A DNA stretch of 64,000 bases from the NCBI GenBank assembly GCA_963765935.1, contig CAVXXX010000001.1, positions 1,860,001 to 1,924,000 of the forward strand. Direction: 5' to 3'. Of this stretch, positions 39,816-48,857 are shown in pieces. This DNA is from JAMXLG01 sp963765935. GTDB taxonomy: Bacteria; Vulcanimicrobiota; Vulcanimicrobiia; Vulcanimicrobiales; Vulcanimicrobiaceae. Made by a program: the position numbers and the translations under genes. The notes under the pieces are model-generated. The model saw nothing but the letters and a program-made list of their open reading frames with translations, was not told the DNA's origin and searched no databases. Numbering within the stretch: position 1 is the stretch's first letter; every line of letters begins with the position of its first letter.

Positions 39816-41194
39816 TGCTCCCGTTCGAGGTCGCAGTGGACGCGACGCGCGCACAGGTGTTTGACATCGAGTGCGCGCCGAAGGAAGTGCACGTTGTCAC
39901 GGACACGCGGGCGATCTCGCCCGGTGATACGTTTCTTGCGCTGCGCGGCGAGCGATTTGACGGCCACGCGTACGTCGATGAAGCGATAGCAAAAGGTGCG
40001 GTCGCCGTCGTTCTTGACAATGCCAAGGCGCGGCCGGCGGGTATTGCGACGCTGCTCGTTGCCGACACGCTCACGGCGTACATGGCGCTTGCAGGCGCCG
40101 CGCGCAGCCGCTTTCGCGGCCGGGTTCTCGCGATCACGGGCAGCGCGGGCAAAACGACGACGAAGTTTTTTGCGGCGCAGCTCCTGGCGCTGCACTACGG
40201 CACGCGCGTCCTTGCGTCTCCCGCGAATGAAAACAACGAGATCGGTGTCAGCAAGTTACTCCTCAATGCGAACAACCAAAAGCACGATGTGCTCGTCGTC
40301 GAGATGGGTGCGCGCCGCTTCGGCGATATCGCGGCGCTCGTCGAGATCGCGCGTCCGCACGTCGGCGTTTTGACGAACGTCGGCGACGCGCATCTCGAGA
40401 TCATGGGATCGCGTGAACGCTTGGAAGAGACGAAGTGGTCGATCTTTGGAAGCGGCGCGCTCGCGGTGATCAACGCGCGCGACATCGCGTCGATGACCCG
40501 CGCTCCGGGCCTTGCGCATCGTCCGCACTGGTTCTTCGCGGGGAACGAACGCTCCGAGATTCCGACGAGCGGGCGGGTCACCGCAATCTGCGGTACGCAG
40601 CTCGTTGACATCGATATCGATAGCGAAATCGATCGTTCGATCGACGTCGAAATCCGAGTCCCAGGTGCGCACAACCGCGAGAATCTGGCCGCGGCTGCCG
40701 CTGCTGCACTCGAACTCGACGTCGATCTCGATGCGATCGCATCGTCGATTCCGGACCTCTCCATGCCGGAAGGCCGGTACGAGCGGATGCAGCTTCGGAA
40801 CGGCGTGACGCTCATTTACGACGCATACAATGCAAACGCAGCCGGCATGATCGCCGCGCTCGATACGTTCGAACATGAAGATGCGCGGCGTCGAATTGCC
40901 TTACTTGCCAGCATGGCCGAGCTTGGTGAGGCAGCAAGCGAGCTGCATCTGCGCGTCGGTGCGCATGCTGCCGAAACACATGTAGACGTGATGTTGGTAG
41001 GCGGTGAATTCGCGGGCGAACTGGTCGCTGGTGCCGTACGAGCGGGACTTTCTTCCGAACGAATCGTTCCGTTTGCGAGCAATGCCCAGGCCGCGCAGTG
41101 GGTTCGGAAGAATGCGCGCGCGGGCGATGCCGTATTACTCAAGGGCTCGCGCAAATATCATCTTGAAGAAATCGTCGAGGAGTTGCGGAAATGA
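39812..41194 (+). CDS. murF: UDP-MurNAc-tripeptide D-Ala-D-Ala ligase
   Basis: 460 residues. VVTDTRAISPGDTFLALRGERFDGH in domain 1, ITGSAGKTTTKFFAAQ as the ATP loop, NENNEIGVSKLLL, and a C-terminal domain with YDAYNANAAGMIAALD (the MurF-typical NANP-like block). It adds D-Ala-D-Ala made by Ddl (48847..49803). Start within murE's ATGA; the end overlaps the CofE-like gene by 4 nt. Confidence 0.97.
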   Translation: MMLPFEVAVDATRAQVFDIECAPKEVHVVTDTRAISPGDTFLALRGERFDGHAYVDEAIAKGAVAVVLDNAKARPAGIATLLVADTLTAYMALAGAARSRFRGRVLAITGSAGKTTTKFFAAQLLALHYGTRVLASPANENNEIGVSKLLLNANNQKHDVLVVEMGARRFGDIAALVEIARPHVGVLTNVGDAHLEIMGSRERLEETKWSIFGSGALAVINARDIASMTRAPGLAHRPHWFFAGNERSEIPTSGRVTAICGTQLVDIDIDSEIDRSIDVEIRVPGAHNRENLAAAAAAALELDVDLDAIASSIPDLSMPEGRYERMQLRNGVTLIYDAYNANAAGMIAALDTFEHEDARRRIALLASMAELGEAASELHLRVGAHAAETHVDVMLVGGEFAGELVAGAVRAGLSSERIVPFASNAQAAQWVRKNARAGDAVLLKGSRKYHLEEIVEELRK

Positions 41195-41886
41195 CGCAGA
41201 CGCTTGCGGTAACGCGCAGCGAAGTGCCGCCGGGGTTGGTTGCGATTCCCGTGCGCACGCGTCTCGTGCGCCCAGGCGACGATTTAGTGATGCTCGTCGC
41301 TGAGTGCGTGCGCGGCATCGCGCGCGAGGGCGACGTGCTCGCCGTCTCCGAAACGGCGGTCGCAATCGCGCAGGGAGAGTTCGTTCCCGCCGAGTTCGTC
41401 CGTCCGTCGAAGCTCGCCTACGCGCTGTCGCGCCGCGCGGGAGCGCTTGCGACGGTCAATCAACCCGAGTCGCTACAGCTCGTGATCGATGAAGTCGGGC
41501 CATGGAAAGTCGTCTACGCGGCGTTCATGCACGTCCTCGGACGGTTGCGCGGTAAGCGCGGTGCGTTTTACGAAATCATGGGCGACGCGATCACGGCGCT
41601 CGATGGGTACACCGGAACGCTTCCGCCGTACGAACGCGCAATTGTATTTGCGCCGCGCGAACCAGATGCGTTCTGCGAAGCGGTGTTCGAACGCACCGGC
41701 GTGGGCTGCACGGTGGTCGACGCAAATGACTTGGAGAAGGCGAAGGTCCTTGGCGCTTCACGGGGCGTAAACCGGCAGGTGGTCGAGCGCGCGTTGCTCG
41801 ACAATCCGCACGGCAACGGCGACGAACAGACGCCGATCGTCGTGCTCAAGTGGCGGGCGGAAGGAGCGAGTCCGTTATGGGCGTGA
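41191..41886 (+). CDS. CofE-like (F420:gamma-glutamyl ligase family) protein in the dcw cluster
   Basis: 231 residues. AIPVRTRLVRPGDDLVMLV, REGDVLAVSETAVAIAQGEFV, RPSKLAYALSRRAG and RGAFYEIMGDA follow the coenzyme F420-0:L-glutamate ligase fold, and the end carries DNPHGNGDEQTPIVVLK. The canonical A-N-A-G-(I/V)-D metal-loop seems changed to GDAITALD, so it may use another acceptor. It is locked into the operon by ATGA overlap with murF and a 10-nt overlap with mraY. That position suggests an amino-acid ligase acting on peptidoglycan precursors (inference). Confidence 0.75.
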   Translation: MTQTLAVTRSEVPPGLVAIPVRTRLVRPGDDLVMLVAECVRGIAREGDVLAVSETAVAIAQGEFVPAEFVRPSKLAYALSRRAGALATVNQPESLQLVIDEVGPWKVVYAAFMHVLGRLRGKRGAFYEIMGDAITALDGYTGTLPPYERAIVFAPREPDAFCEAVFERTGVGCTVVDANDLEKAKVLGASRGVNRQVVERALLDNPHGNGDEQTPIVVLKWRAEGASPLWA

Positions 41887-42839
41887 CCTTCATCGTTTCG
41901 CGCATCCTCGCGGGCTTCGCCATCGCCGTACTCGGCGGATTAGTCGTTCTACCGCTGTTGCGGCGTCTGCAATTCGAACAGCACGCATACGAAGATGCGC
42001 CGGAAACACATCAGAAGAAGAGCGGAACGCCAACCATGGGCGGCGTGCTCTTCGCGCTTGCAATGCTTCCAATGCTGACGGATTGGAAGGTTCTGCTTGA
42101 AGCACCGTTGCTCGTACTCGTGCTGCTGTGCGCTTTGATTGGCTTCGTGGACGACTTTATGGGTATCAAGCGCGGCCGTAACCTCGGGCTTCGCGCGCGC
42201 ACGAAATTTCTTGCAACCGCGCTTGTTGCGATCGTCTTTCTTCGGGCCATCACCGATTCGTATGCGATCTTTCCGCGCGACGTTATTTTTCACGCCGGCA
42301 CGTTCGCGTTGACGGTTCCGCACTGGTTGTGGTTGTTGCTCGGCATCGTCGCCGTAACGGGAACGATCCATGCGGTTAACCTGACCGATGGTCTGGACGG
42401 TCTTGCAACGGGGACAATGCTTCCGCCGCTCGTCGTGTTGGCAGCGATCGGATTCGCTTTGCCCCTCGCTGCGCCCGCGGAAGCGGCGCTGCTCGGTGTC
42501 GGAGCGTGTCTGGGCTTCCTCTTATATAACCGGCATCCCGCGAAGATGTTCATGGGCGATACGGGATCGCTCGCGCTCGGCGGATTGCTTTCGGGTATTG
42601 CGATTCTCGAAGGCGAGATGCTGCTCTTGATTCTAATCGGCGGCGTCTTCGTCGCAGAAGCGCTCTCAGTGATTCTCCAAGTTTGGTACTTCAAGGCGAC
42701 GGGCGGCAAGCGCATCTTCCGCATGTCGCCGCTGCACCATCACTTCGAACTCGGCGGCTTACCGGAAACGGCGGTCACGGTTCGGTTTTGGGCGGCGTCG
42801 CTCGTTCTCTCGCTTCTTGGATGGGTTCTCGTTCGATGA
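41877..42839 (+). CDS. mraY: phospho-MurNAc-pentapeptide translocase
   Basis: 320 residues from the ATG at 41877, ten hydrophobic helices. Family motifs: HQKKSGTPTMGGVLF, GFVDDFMGIKRGRNLGLRARTK (Asp-Asp active site), HAVNLTDGLDGLATG, MFMGDTGSLALGG and MSPLHHHFELGG (HHH motif). It makes lipid I on the inner membrane. The longer frame upstream lies inside the CofE-like gene. Overlaps murD by ATGA. Confidence 0.97.
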   Translation: MGVTFIVSRILAGFAIAVLGGLVVLPLLRRLQFEQHAYEDAPETHQKKSGTPTMGGVLFALAMLPMLTDWKVLLEAPLLVLVLLCALIGFVDDFMGIKRGRNLGLRARTKFLATALVAIVFLRAITDSYAIFPRDVIFHAGTFALTVPHWLWLLLGIVAVTGTIHAVNLTDGLDGLATGTMLPPLVVLAAIGFALPLAAPAEAALLGVGACLGFLLYNRHPAKMFMGDTGSLALGGLLSGIAILEGEMLLLILIGGVFVAEALSVILQVWYFKATGGKRIFRMSPLHHHFELGGLPETAVTVRFWAASLVLSLLGWVLVR

Positions 42840-44230
42840 TGAGTTTTGATTCGCGCGAAACGGCTTTAGTGATCGGGCTCGGAAAAAGCGGTCTTGCCTG
42901 CGTTCAGGTTCTGCGCTCGCGCGGTGCGACGGTATTCGCAACCGACGAAAAGCCCGCAAACGAGTTGCAAGATGCTATCGCGGCGGTTGAGTCTGCCGGC
43001 GCGGCATTCGTCTCGCCTCGCGATCTTGGATCCATTGTCGGACGCATCACCTCGGCGATCCTCTCGCCGGGCGTTCCACTCACGTCCCCCGTCGTGCGCG
43101 CGGTACAAAGCGAGAATATTCCCGTCGTCGGCGAGATCGAGCTTGCGTATCGCTTGTGTAAGGCGCCGATTATTGCGGTGACGGGAACGAAAGGCAAGTC
43201 CACAACGACGGCGCTGATCGGCCATTTGCTTCGCGAATGCCGCAAGAGCGTGCGCGTCGGCGGGAACATCGGCAATCCGCTGATCAACGAAGTGCTCGCC
43301 GTGACCGTCGACGATTGGGTCGTTGCGGAAGTTTCATCGTTCCAGCTCGAAACGATCCGTTCGTTCAAGCCTCGAGTCGCGGTGCTGCTCAACGTCGCGC
43401 CGGATCATCTCGACCGCTACCACTCGATGGACGAGTATGCGGAAGCGAAGTTCCGCATCTTCGCCAATCAGTCGTTCGGCGATTTCTTCGTCGGTAATCT
43501 CGACGACGAACGCATCGCGTCGGTCGAAACCGATACGGGCGAGCCGCGCATGCCGTCGCGGCAGTTGTGGTTTACGCTCGCGGACCGTCATGATCGCGCG
43601 ACGATCTACCTCCACAACGGTCAAGTGACGTACGCGCCGATTACCGGCGATCCGCGTCCGGTTGGTGTGATCGCGACCGATGAGATTCCCCTCGCGGGCG
43701 CGCACAACGTGCAAAACGTGATGGCCGCGCTGCTCGCCGCGTTTGCCGTTGGTTGCGATCCCGCGCAGTTGCGCGAAGCGATCAAGACGTTCCGTCCGAT
43801 GCCGCACCGGTTGGAGCCCGTCGCGGAGATCGACGGCATCCTTTACGTCGACGATTCGAAGTCGACGAATCCCGGATCCGTGGTCGCCGCATTGCGCGCA
43901 TACAAGCGGCCGACGATTCTGATTGCGGGCGGACGTTCGAAGGGAACGGATTTCATCGAACTCGGCGTCGTCATTCGTCAGCGCGCCAAGGCACTCGTGG
44001 TCATCGGTGAAGCTGCGGACGAGATCGCACAACATGCGCGTAGCGTGCCGACAATTCACGCCGCATCGATGGAAGAAGCCGTCACGAAGGCACGCGAAAC
44101 CGCCGAACCGGGTGACGTCGTCCTCCTCTCGCCGGGCTGTGCCTCCTTCGATATGTTCCGCTCCGCCGAGCATCGCGGCGAAACGTTTGTCGCCGTCGTG
44201 AATTCGCTGCGAGCAACTGCTGGTGCGTAG
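42836..44230 (+). CDS. murD: UDP-MurNAc-L-Ala:D-Glu ligase
   Basis: 464 residues from the ATG at 42836 (a second ATG follows directly). ALVIGLGKSGLACVQVLRSRG at the N-terminus, AVTGTKGKSTTTALIGH as ATP loop, VAEVSSFQLETI, NVAPDHLDRYHSMDEYAEAK, and DDSKSTNPGSVVAALR with LLSPGCASFDMF near the end: all MurD hallmarks. It adds D-Glu to UDP-MurNAc-L-Ala. The end overlaps ftsW by 8 nt. Confidence 0.97.
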   Translation: MMSFDSRETALVIGLGKSGLACVQVLRSRGATVFATDEKPANELQDAIAAVESAGAAFVSPRDLGSIVGRITSAILSPGVPLTSPVVRAVQSENIPVVGEIELAYRLCKAPIIAVTGTKGKSTTTALIGHLLRECRKSVRVGGNIGNPLINEVLAVTVDDWVVAEVSSFQLETIRSFKPRVAVLLNVAPDHLDRYHSMDEYAEAKFRIFANQSFGDFFVGNLDDERIASVETDTGEPRMPSRQLWFTLADRHDRATIYLHNGQVTYAPITGDPRPVGVIATDEIPLAGAHNVQNVMAALLAAFAVGCDPAQLREAIKTFRPMPHRLEPVAEIDGILYVDDSKSTNPGSVVAALRAYKRPTILIAGGRSKGTDFIELGVVIRQRAKALVVIGEAADEIAQHARSVPTIHAASMEEAVTKARETAEPGDVVLLSPGCASFDMFRSAEHRGETFVAVVNSLRATAGA

Positions 44231-45395
44231 TCCCGCACGTTTAGCCGAACACCCGCGCTACGATACGCGCGAGCACGCGAGTCTGCGTTCGTACGTGGCT
44301 GCTCCGCCGGATACGCTGCTCTTTACAGCCGTTGCTGCGCTTGTAGGCATCGGCTTGGTGATGATTTTCTCGGCGTCGAGCGCTACGGCGTATGCCGAAC
44401 ATCACGATGTTGCATTTTATTTGAAGCGCCAGTTCCTGTGGCTCGGTGCCGGATTGACGGCCGCGTTCTTCGCCTACCGTATGGATTACCACAACCTCAG
44501 GCGCGCGGCACCGTATATCTTGCTTGGATCTATCCTCGCGCTGCTTGCGGTTCTCGTGCCGCACGTCGGCATGGTCGTCAACGGCGCCCGGCGCTGGATC
44601 GGGTTCTCCGCGCTCAGCTTTCAACCGTCGGAATTCGCAAAGCTTGCGATCGTGATTTATTTGTCGGCGATGCTTGCAAGCCGCGGCGACCGTATTACGT
44701 CGCTGGCGAAGGGGCTGTTCCCACTCTGCATTCCGGTATTTTTGATGGCGGTGCTCGTCTTGAAAGAGCCGGATATGGGGACGGCGAGCCTGCTCGTCCT
44801 GATTTCGTTCGCGATGTTCTTTGCCGCAGGCGCGCGTCTGCCGCATCTCGCGGCGATTGCGCTCGCGACGGCGCCGCCGGCGCTGGTAACGATTCTTGCG
44901 AATCAGTATCAACGTGCGCGCGTGTTTGCGTTTATCAATCCGTGGCGCGATCCGCAGAATACGGGATTCCACATCGTGCAGTCGTTGCTCGCACTCGGAA
45001 GTGGCGGCTTGATGGGCGTCGGGCTCGGCGCCTCGCGCGCCAAGTTCTTCTACCTCCCCGAACAGTACACCGACTTTATCTTCTCGGTCATCGGTGAAGA
45101 ACTCGGACTCATGGGGACGATTGCCGTCGTCGTGCTCTTCCTCGTCTTCGCGTATCGCGCGGTGAAGATTGCAATCGCAGCGCCGGACCGAATGGGGTTC
45201 TTTCTCGCCGTCGGATCGATGGCGTGCATCACGATCCAAGCCTTCATTAACATCGGTGTCGTGACATCGTCCTGGCCGGTAACCGGCGTTCCGTTGCCGT
45301 TCATCTCGTTCGGCGGCAGTTCGCTGATTGTAAATCTCGTTGCCGTGGCACTCATCATGAACGTCGGCCGCTATCGCCGGCTCTCGCGCGCCTAG
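44223..45395 (+). CDS. ftsW: septal peptidoglycan polymerase FtsW (SEDS)
   Basis: 390 residues, GTG start, about ten membrane helices. SEDS landmarks: MIFSASSATAYAEHHDVAFYLKRQFLWL, GARRWIGFSALSFQPSEFAKL, KEPDMGTA and PLPFISFGGSSL. It polymerises glycan strands from lipid II with FtsI. It is followed, after an 10-nt gap with SD AGGAG, by murG. Confidence 0.96.
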   Translation: MRSPARLAEHPRYDTREHASLRSYVAAPPDTLLFTAVAALVGIGLVMIFSASSATAYAEHHDVAFYLKRQFLWLGAGLTAAFFAYRMDYHNLRRAAPYILLGSILALLAVLVPHVGMVVNGARRWIGFSALSFQPSEFAKLAIVIYLSAMLASRGDRITSLAKGLFPLCIPVFLMAVLVLKEPDMGTASLLVLISFAMFFAAGARLPHLAAIALATAPPALVTILANQYQRARVFAFINPWRDPQNTGFHIVQSLLALGSGGLMGVGLGASRAKFFYLPEQYTDFIFSVIGEELGLMGTIAVVVLFLVFAYRAVKIAIAAPDRMGFFLAVGSMACITIQAFINIGVVTSSWPVTGVPLPFISFGGSSLIVNLVAVALIMNVGRYRRLSRA

Positions 45396-45405
45396 GAGCG
45401 TGCCA

Positions 45406-46504
45406 GTGAACGTCGTCTTCACGGGAGGCGGTACCGGTGGGCATCTTTACCCGGCAATCGCCATCGCGGACGCGCTTCGCGCGCGCGGCGACGTCGATAA
45501 CGTTCATTGGAGCGAAAGACCGCCTCGAAGCGACGATCGTTCCACGGTCGGGATATCGCCTCGTGACCGTCGCGAGCGGTCCGCTCACGCGCAGTTCGTC
45601 GAGCACAATCGTTCGTTCGGGCCTTGCAAATGCGCTCGGGATCGTTCAATCCGCGCGGGCGCTGGCGCGCCTGCAGCCGCACATCATCATCGCCACCGGT
45701 GGCTATGTATGCTTTCCCGTCGTGCTCGCTGCGGCAATGATGTTTAGGCATCCGATCGCATTACTCGAACCGAACGCTCATCCCGGATTGACGAATCGCG
45801 CGTTAGCGCCGCTCGTCGATGAGGTATGGGGCGCGTTTCCCGAAGCTGATCCGCATTTCAAAAACAAGTACGTGCACACGGGTATTCCGGTGCGTTCGAC
45901 GTTGCGCGCGTTGCCCTCGCGCGATGAGGCCGTCGCGCGACTCGGTCTATCGGTGAACCGCCGCACGATTCTTGCAATGGGCGGAAGCCAAGGCGCGCGA
46001 TCGATCAACGACGCGCTGACATCGCTCGTAAAATCCAATGGTTTGCCCGAAGGATGGCAACTCATTCACGTCACCGGTGAAAAGGAATACGACCGCGTAC
46101 GCCGCGCGCTCGACGGAACGGCGACGCCGCCCGCCGTTCGTCCGTATTTGCACGACATGACCGATGCCTATGCGGCCGCGGATCTCGTTCTTGCGCGAGC
46201 GGGCGCTTCGACACTTGGCGAATTGGGTGCGACGGGGAAACCGGCGCTGCTCGTTCCGTATCCGCTCGCCGCCGACGATCATCAACGCGCAAATGCGGAA
46301 ATGGTGGCGCGCTCCGGTGCGGCCGTCGTCGTCGACGATCGCGAACTCATCGCCGGAAAATTGCGCGGCGTTCTTGCCGACATCACGCAGCCGGGCCGCT
46401 TAGCGTCGCTGAGCGCAGCGGCCGAGCGTGCGCGTGCCATCGATCCCGTTGCGACTATTCTCGCCCGGGTCGACGTGCTGACCGCGCGGAAAAACCTGAA
46501 ATAA
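45406..46504 (+). CDS. murG: MurG lipid II synthase, with a 1-nt frameshift in this sequence
   Basis: The start is the GTG at 45406, 7 nt after AGGAG, giving MNVVFTGGGTGGHLYPAIAI (GGGTGGH donor/acceptor site). About 30 codons later homology jumps to the +1 frame at ITFIGAKDRLEATIVPRSGY, which continues intact to 46504 with ATGGYVCFPVVLAA, MGGSQGARSIND and ARAGASTLGELGATGKPALLVPYP. The shift lies near 45495-45505; dropping one A of the AA at 45499-45500 restores one ~366-residue reading frame. MurG is essential, so a sequence error, a recoding site or a second gene copy must explain this. It overlaps murC by 1 nt (TAATG). Confidence 0.88.
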
Positions 46505-47904
46505 TGGGCACCGTTCACTTCGTCGGCGTCGGCGGCATCGGGATGAGCGCGATCGCGCGCGTTCTTCTTGCACGCGGTGCGCGCGTGAGCGGTTCTGACG
46601 TGAAAGAAACGCCGCTTATCGCCCGTTTGCGCTCCGAAGGCGTGTCGGTGACGATCGGTCACGATGCCGTCAACATCGACGGGGCCGATACGGTGGTTGT
46701 CAGTTCCGCGATCGATCGGCGCAATCCGGAATATATTGCCGCGCAGCGTGCCGGAGTACCTATTCTTCACCGCGGTGAGATTCTCGCGCAATTGATTCGT
46801 GAACGGCGCGGGATCGCCGTATGCGGGACGCATGGAAAGACGACCACGACCGCGATGGTACACAGTGTACTGCGCGCGGGTGGTGTAGACTCGAGCCTCG
46901 TTCTCGGCGGTATTGACGGCGTGCTCGGTACCAACGCGCACGATGGAACCTCGGAGTGGTTTGTTACCGAAGCCGATGAATCGGACGGGTCGTTTGCGCT
47001 GCTCGATCCGGCGATTGCGATCGTCAACAACATCGAAAACGATCATCTGCAAAGCGACGACGAACTGCCGCAACTCGTGCGAGCTTTCGAAGAGTTTCTC
47101 CGGAAGCTCCCCGCTAGTGGTACTGCCGTGATCGGCGTCGACGATCCGCTCGCTGCATCGCTCGAAGAGCGTCCGCGCGAGGCAAAGACCGTCACGTTCG
47201 GCTTTGGTCCGCGCGCCGCTGTTCGTGCAACGAATCTTCGCGCGGACGGACTCGGCACGTCGTTTGACGTGCTCGCCGGCGGCGTCTGTCTCGGGACGAT
47301 CGACCTGACCGTGCCCGGCGCGATCAACGTGCAGAACGGACTTGCCGCGATCGCGGTCGCTCGCGAACTCGAGATTCCGTTCGTGCAGATTGCGGAGGGC
47401 ATGCGCGCGTTCCGCGGCGTGCGCCGCCGTTTCGACATTCTGACGCGCAGCGAACGCATGATCGTCGTGGACGATTACGCGCATCATCCAACCGCCGTGC
47501 GCGCGACGATTGCGGCTGCACGGCAATACCATCGCGGACCGGTAATCGTGGCGTTCCAGCCGCACCGGTATTCACGCACCGCGTATCTTGCGCGCGATTT
47601 TGCCGATGCGCTTCGCGGCGCCGATCATATCTATCTTGCACCGGTGTATGCCGCGTCGGAAGCGCCGATTCCCGGCATCAGCGAACGCTCCATCGGCGAG
47701 CCGCTGAGCGCCGCGGGTGCGCGCGTGACGTATTCGTCGCACGTCGACGAACTAGCGGAACGGATCTTCGACGAAGCGCCGCGCGGCGCGCTCGTATTGA
47801 TGCTCGGCGCCGGCAACATTACCGATGTAGCGGCGCGTCTTGCCGCGCAAGTCGAACAGCACGCTTCGCGCGCGGGTTTGGACGTTCAGGCAAAGCCCAT
47901 ATGA
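46504..47904 (+). CDS. murC: UDP-MurNAc:L-alanine ligase
   Basis: 466 residues. HFVGVGGIGMSAIARVLL (N-terminal GxGGxGMS), VVVSSAIDRRNPE, AVCGTHGKTTTTAMVHS as ATP loop, EADESDGSF, IENDHLQSD, and the MurC-specific DDYAHHPTAVRATI with AFQPHRYSRT. It adds the first L-Ala of the stem. It overlaps murB by ATGA. Confidence 0.97.
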   Translation: MGTVHFVGVGGIGMSAIARVLLARGARVSGSDVKETPLIARLRSEGVSVTIGHDAVNIDGADTVVVSSAIDRRNPEYIAAQRAGVPILHRGEILAQLIRERRGIAVCGTHGKTTTTAMVHSVLRAGGVDSSLVLGGIDGVLGTNAHDGTSEWFVTEADESDGSFALLDPAIAIVNNIENDHLQSDDELPQLVRAFEEFLRKLPASGTAVIGVDDPLAASLEERPREAKTVTFGFGPRAAVRATNLRADGLGTSFDVLAGGVCLGTIDLTVPGAINVQNGLAAIAVARELEIPFVQIAEGMRAFRGVRRRFDILTRSERMIVVDDYAHHPTAVRATIAAARQYHRGPVIVAFQPHRYSRTAYLARDFADALRGADHIYLAPVYAASEAPIPGISERSIGEPLSAAGARVTYSSHVDELAERIFDEAPRGALVLMLGAGNITDVAARLAAQVEQHASRAGLDVQAKPI

Positions 47905-48857
47905 GTTTGACGACGGATAAGGCCGTTGCATCGCTGCTGCGCGACGAAGATCGCACCGTTCTCCGCGAAATCTTCGGCAACCGCGTCCGTTTTGACGAAC
48001 CGCTCGGTCCATATACGTCTTGGAAAATCGGTGGGCCGGCCGACGCGTTTGCCGTGGTCGAACGTGAAGAAGAACTTGCTGCGGCGATGCGCTTGTGTTT
48101 CAAACGGCATCTTCCGTGGTTCGTTATCGGGAGCGGCAGCAACGTGCTCGTCGGTGACGGCGGCATGCGTGGAATCGTCGTTCGTCTCGGCGGTGCGTTC
48201 GCGGACATCGATGCACGCGTCGAAGGAGGCGAAGTAATCGTCGAAGCCGGCGCGTCGGCGGGCATGGCTGCCGTAACGGCGAAAGCCGCGACGCTTGGAG
48301 CGGTTGGAATCGGGTCGCTTGCCGGAATTCCCGGAACCGTCGGCGGGTCGTTACGTATGAACGCGGGCACCGATCGTGAGATGGGCGATTTTGTTCGCGC
48401 CGTCTGGGTTCAATCGCCCGCGAAGCCCGATGCGCACTCGGTAACCGTCCAATACTTCTACCGGCACACGACGCTTGCGCGCGACGCCGTCGTCTCCCGG
48501 GTGACGCTCGCGTTCGAGGGCGGCGATCCCAAAACGGTCCGTGAAGAGATGCAGGCGCGCTTGGTGCGCCGCAAGAGCACGCAGCCCATCGCGCTGCCTA
48601 ACGCCGGTTCCTGTTTTCGCAATCCCGAGGGCGACAAGGCGGCACGGCTGATCGAGGCGGCCGGAGCTAAGGGATGGCGGGTCGGCGGCGCGGAAGTGTC
48701 GCCCCTGCACGCCAACTTCATCAACAACGTGGGCGGTGCGACCGCGCGTGATGTGGCGACGCTCTTGGCGCGCGTACGACGCGCGGTGCACGAGCAATTC
48801 GGCATCGAACTCCAGTTGGAAGTGCATTTAGTCGGCGTGTTTATCGATGAGACGTAA
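47901..48857 (+). CDS. murB: UDP-N-acetylenolpyruvoylglucosamine reductase
   Basis: 318 residues. N-terminal FAD/PP domain with YTSWKIGGPADAF, FVIGSGSNVLVGDGGMRG (FAD binding), VGSLAGIPGTVGGSLRMNAG, and the C-terminal PNAGSCFRNPEGDKAARLIEAAGAKGWRVGGAEVSPLHANFI with the Ser proton donor in GSCF. Type II MurB by the absence of the extra loop. It ends 11 nt into ddl. Confidence 0.96.
   Translation: MSLTTDKAVASLLRDEDRTVLREIFGNRVRFDEPLGPYTSWKIGGPADAFAVVEREEELAAAMRLCFKRHLPWFVIGSGSNVLVGDGGMRGIVVRLGGAFADIDARVEGGEVIVEAGASAGMAAVTAKAATLGAVGIGSLAGIPGTVGGSLRMNAGTDREMGDFVRAVWVQSPAKPDAHSVTVQYFYRHTTLARDAVVSRVTLAFEGGDPKTVREEMQARLVRRKSTQPIALPNAGSCFRNPEGDKAARLIEAAGAKGWRVGGAEVSPLHANFINNVGGATARDVATLLARVRRAVHEQFGIELQLEVHLVGVFIDET

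Noticed and set aside
44241..45422. 393-residue minus-strand ORF
   Set aside because: Mirror of ftsW, with charged low-complexity sequence and no domain.
46282..47565. 427-residue minus-strand ORF
   Set aside because: Antisense to murG/murC; those genes have complete family motifs.
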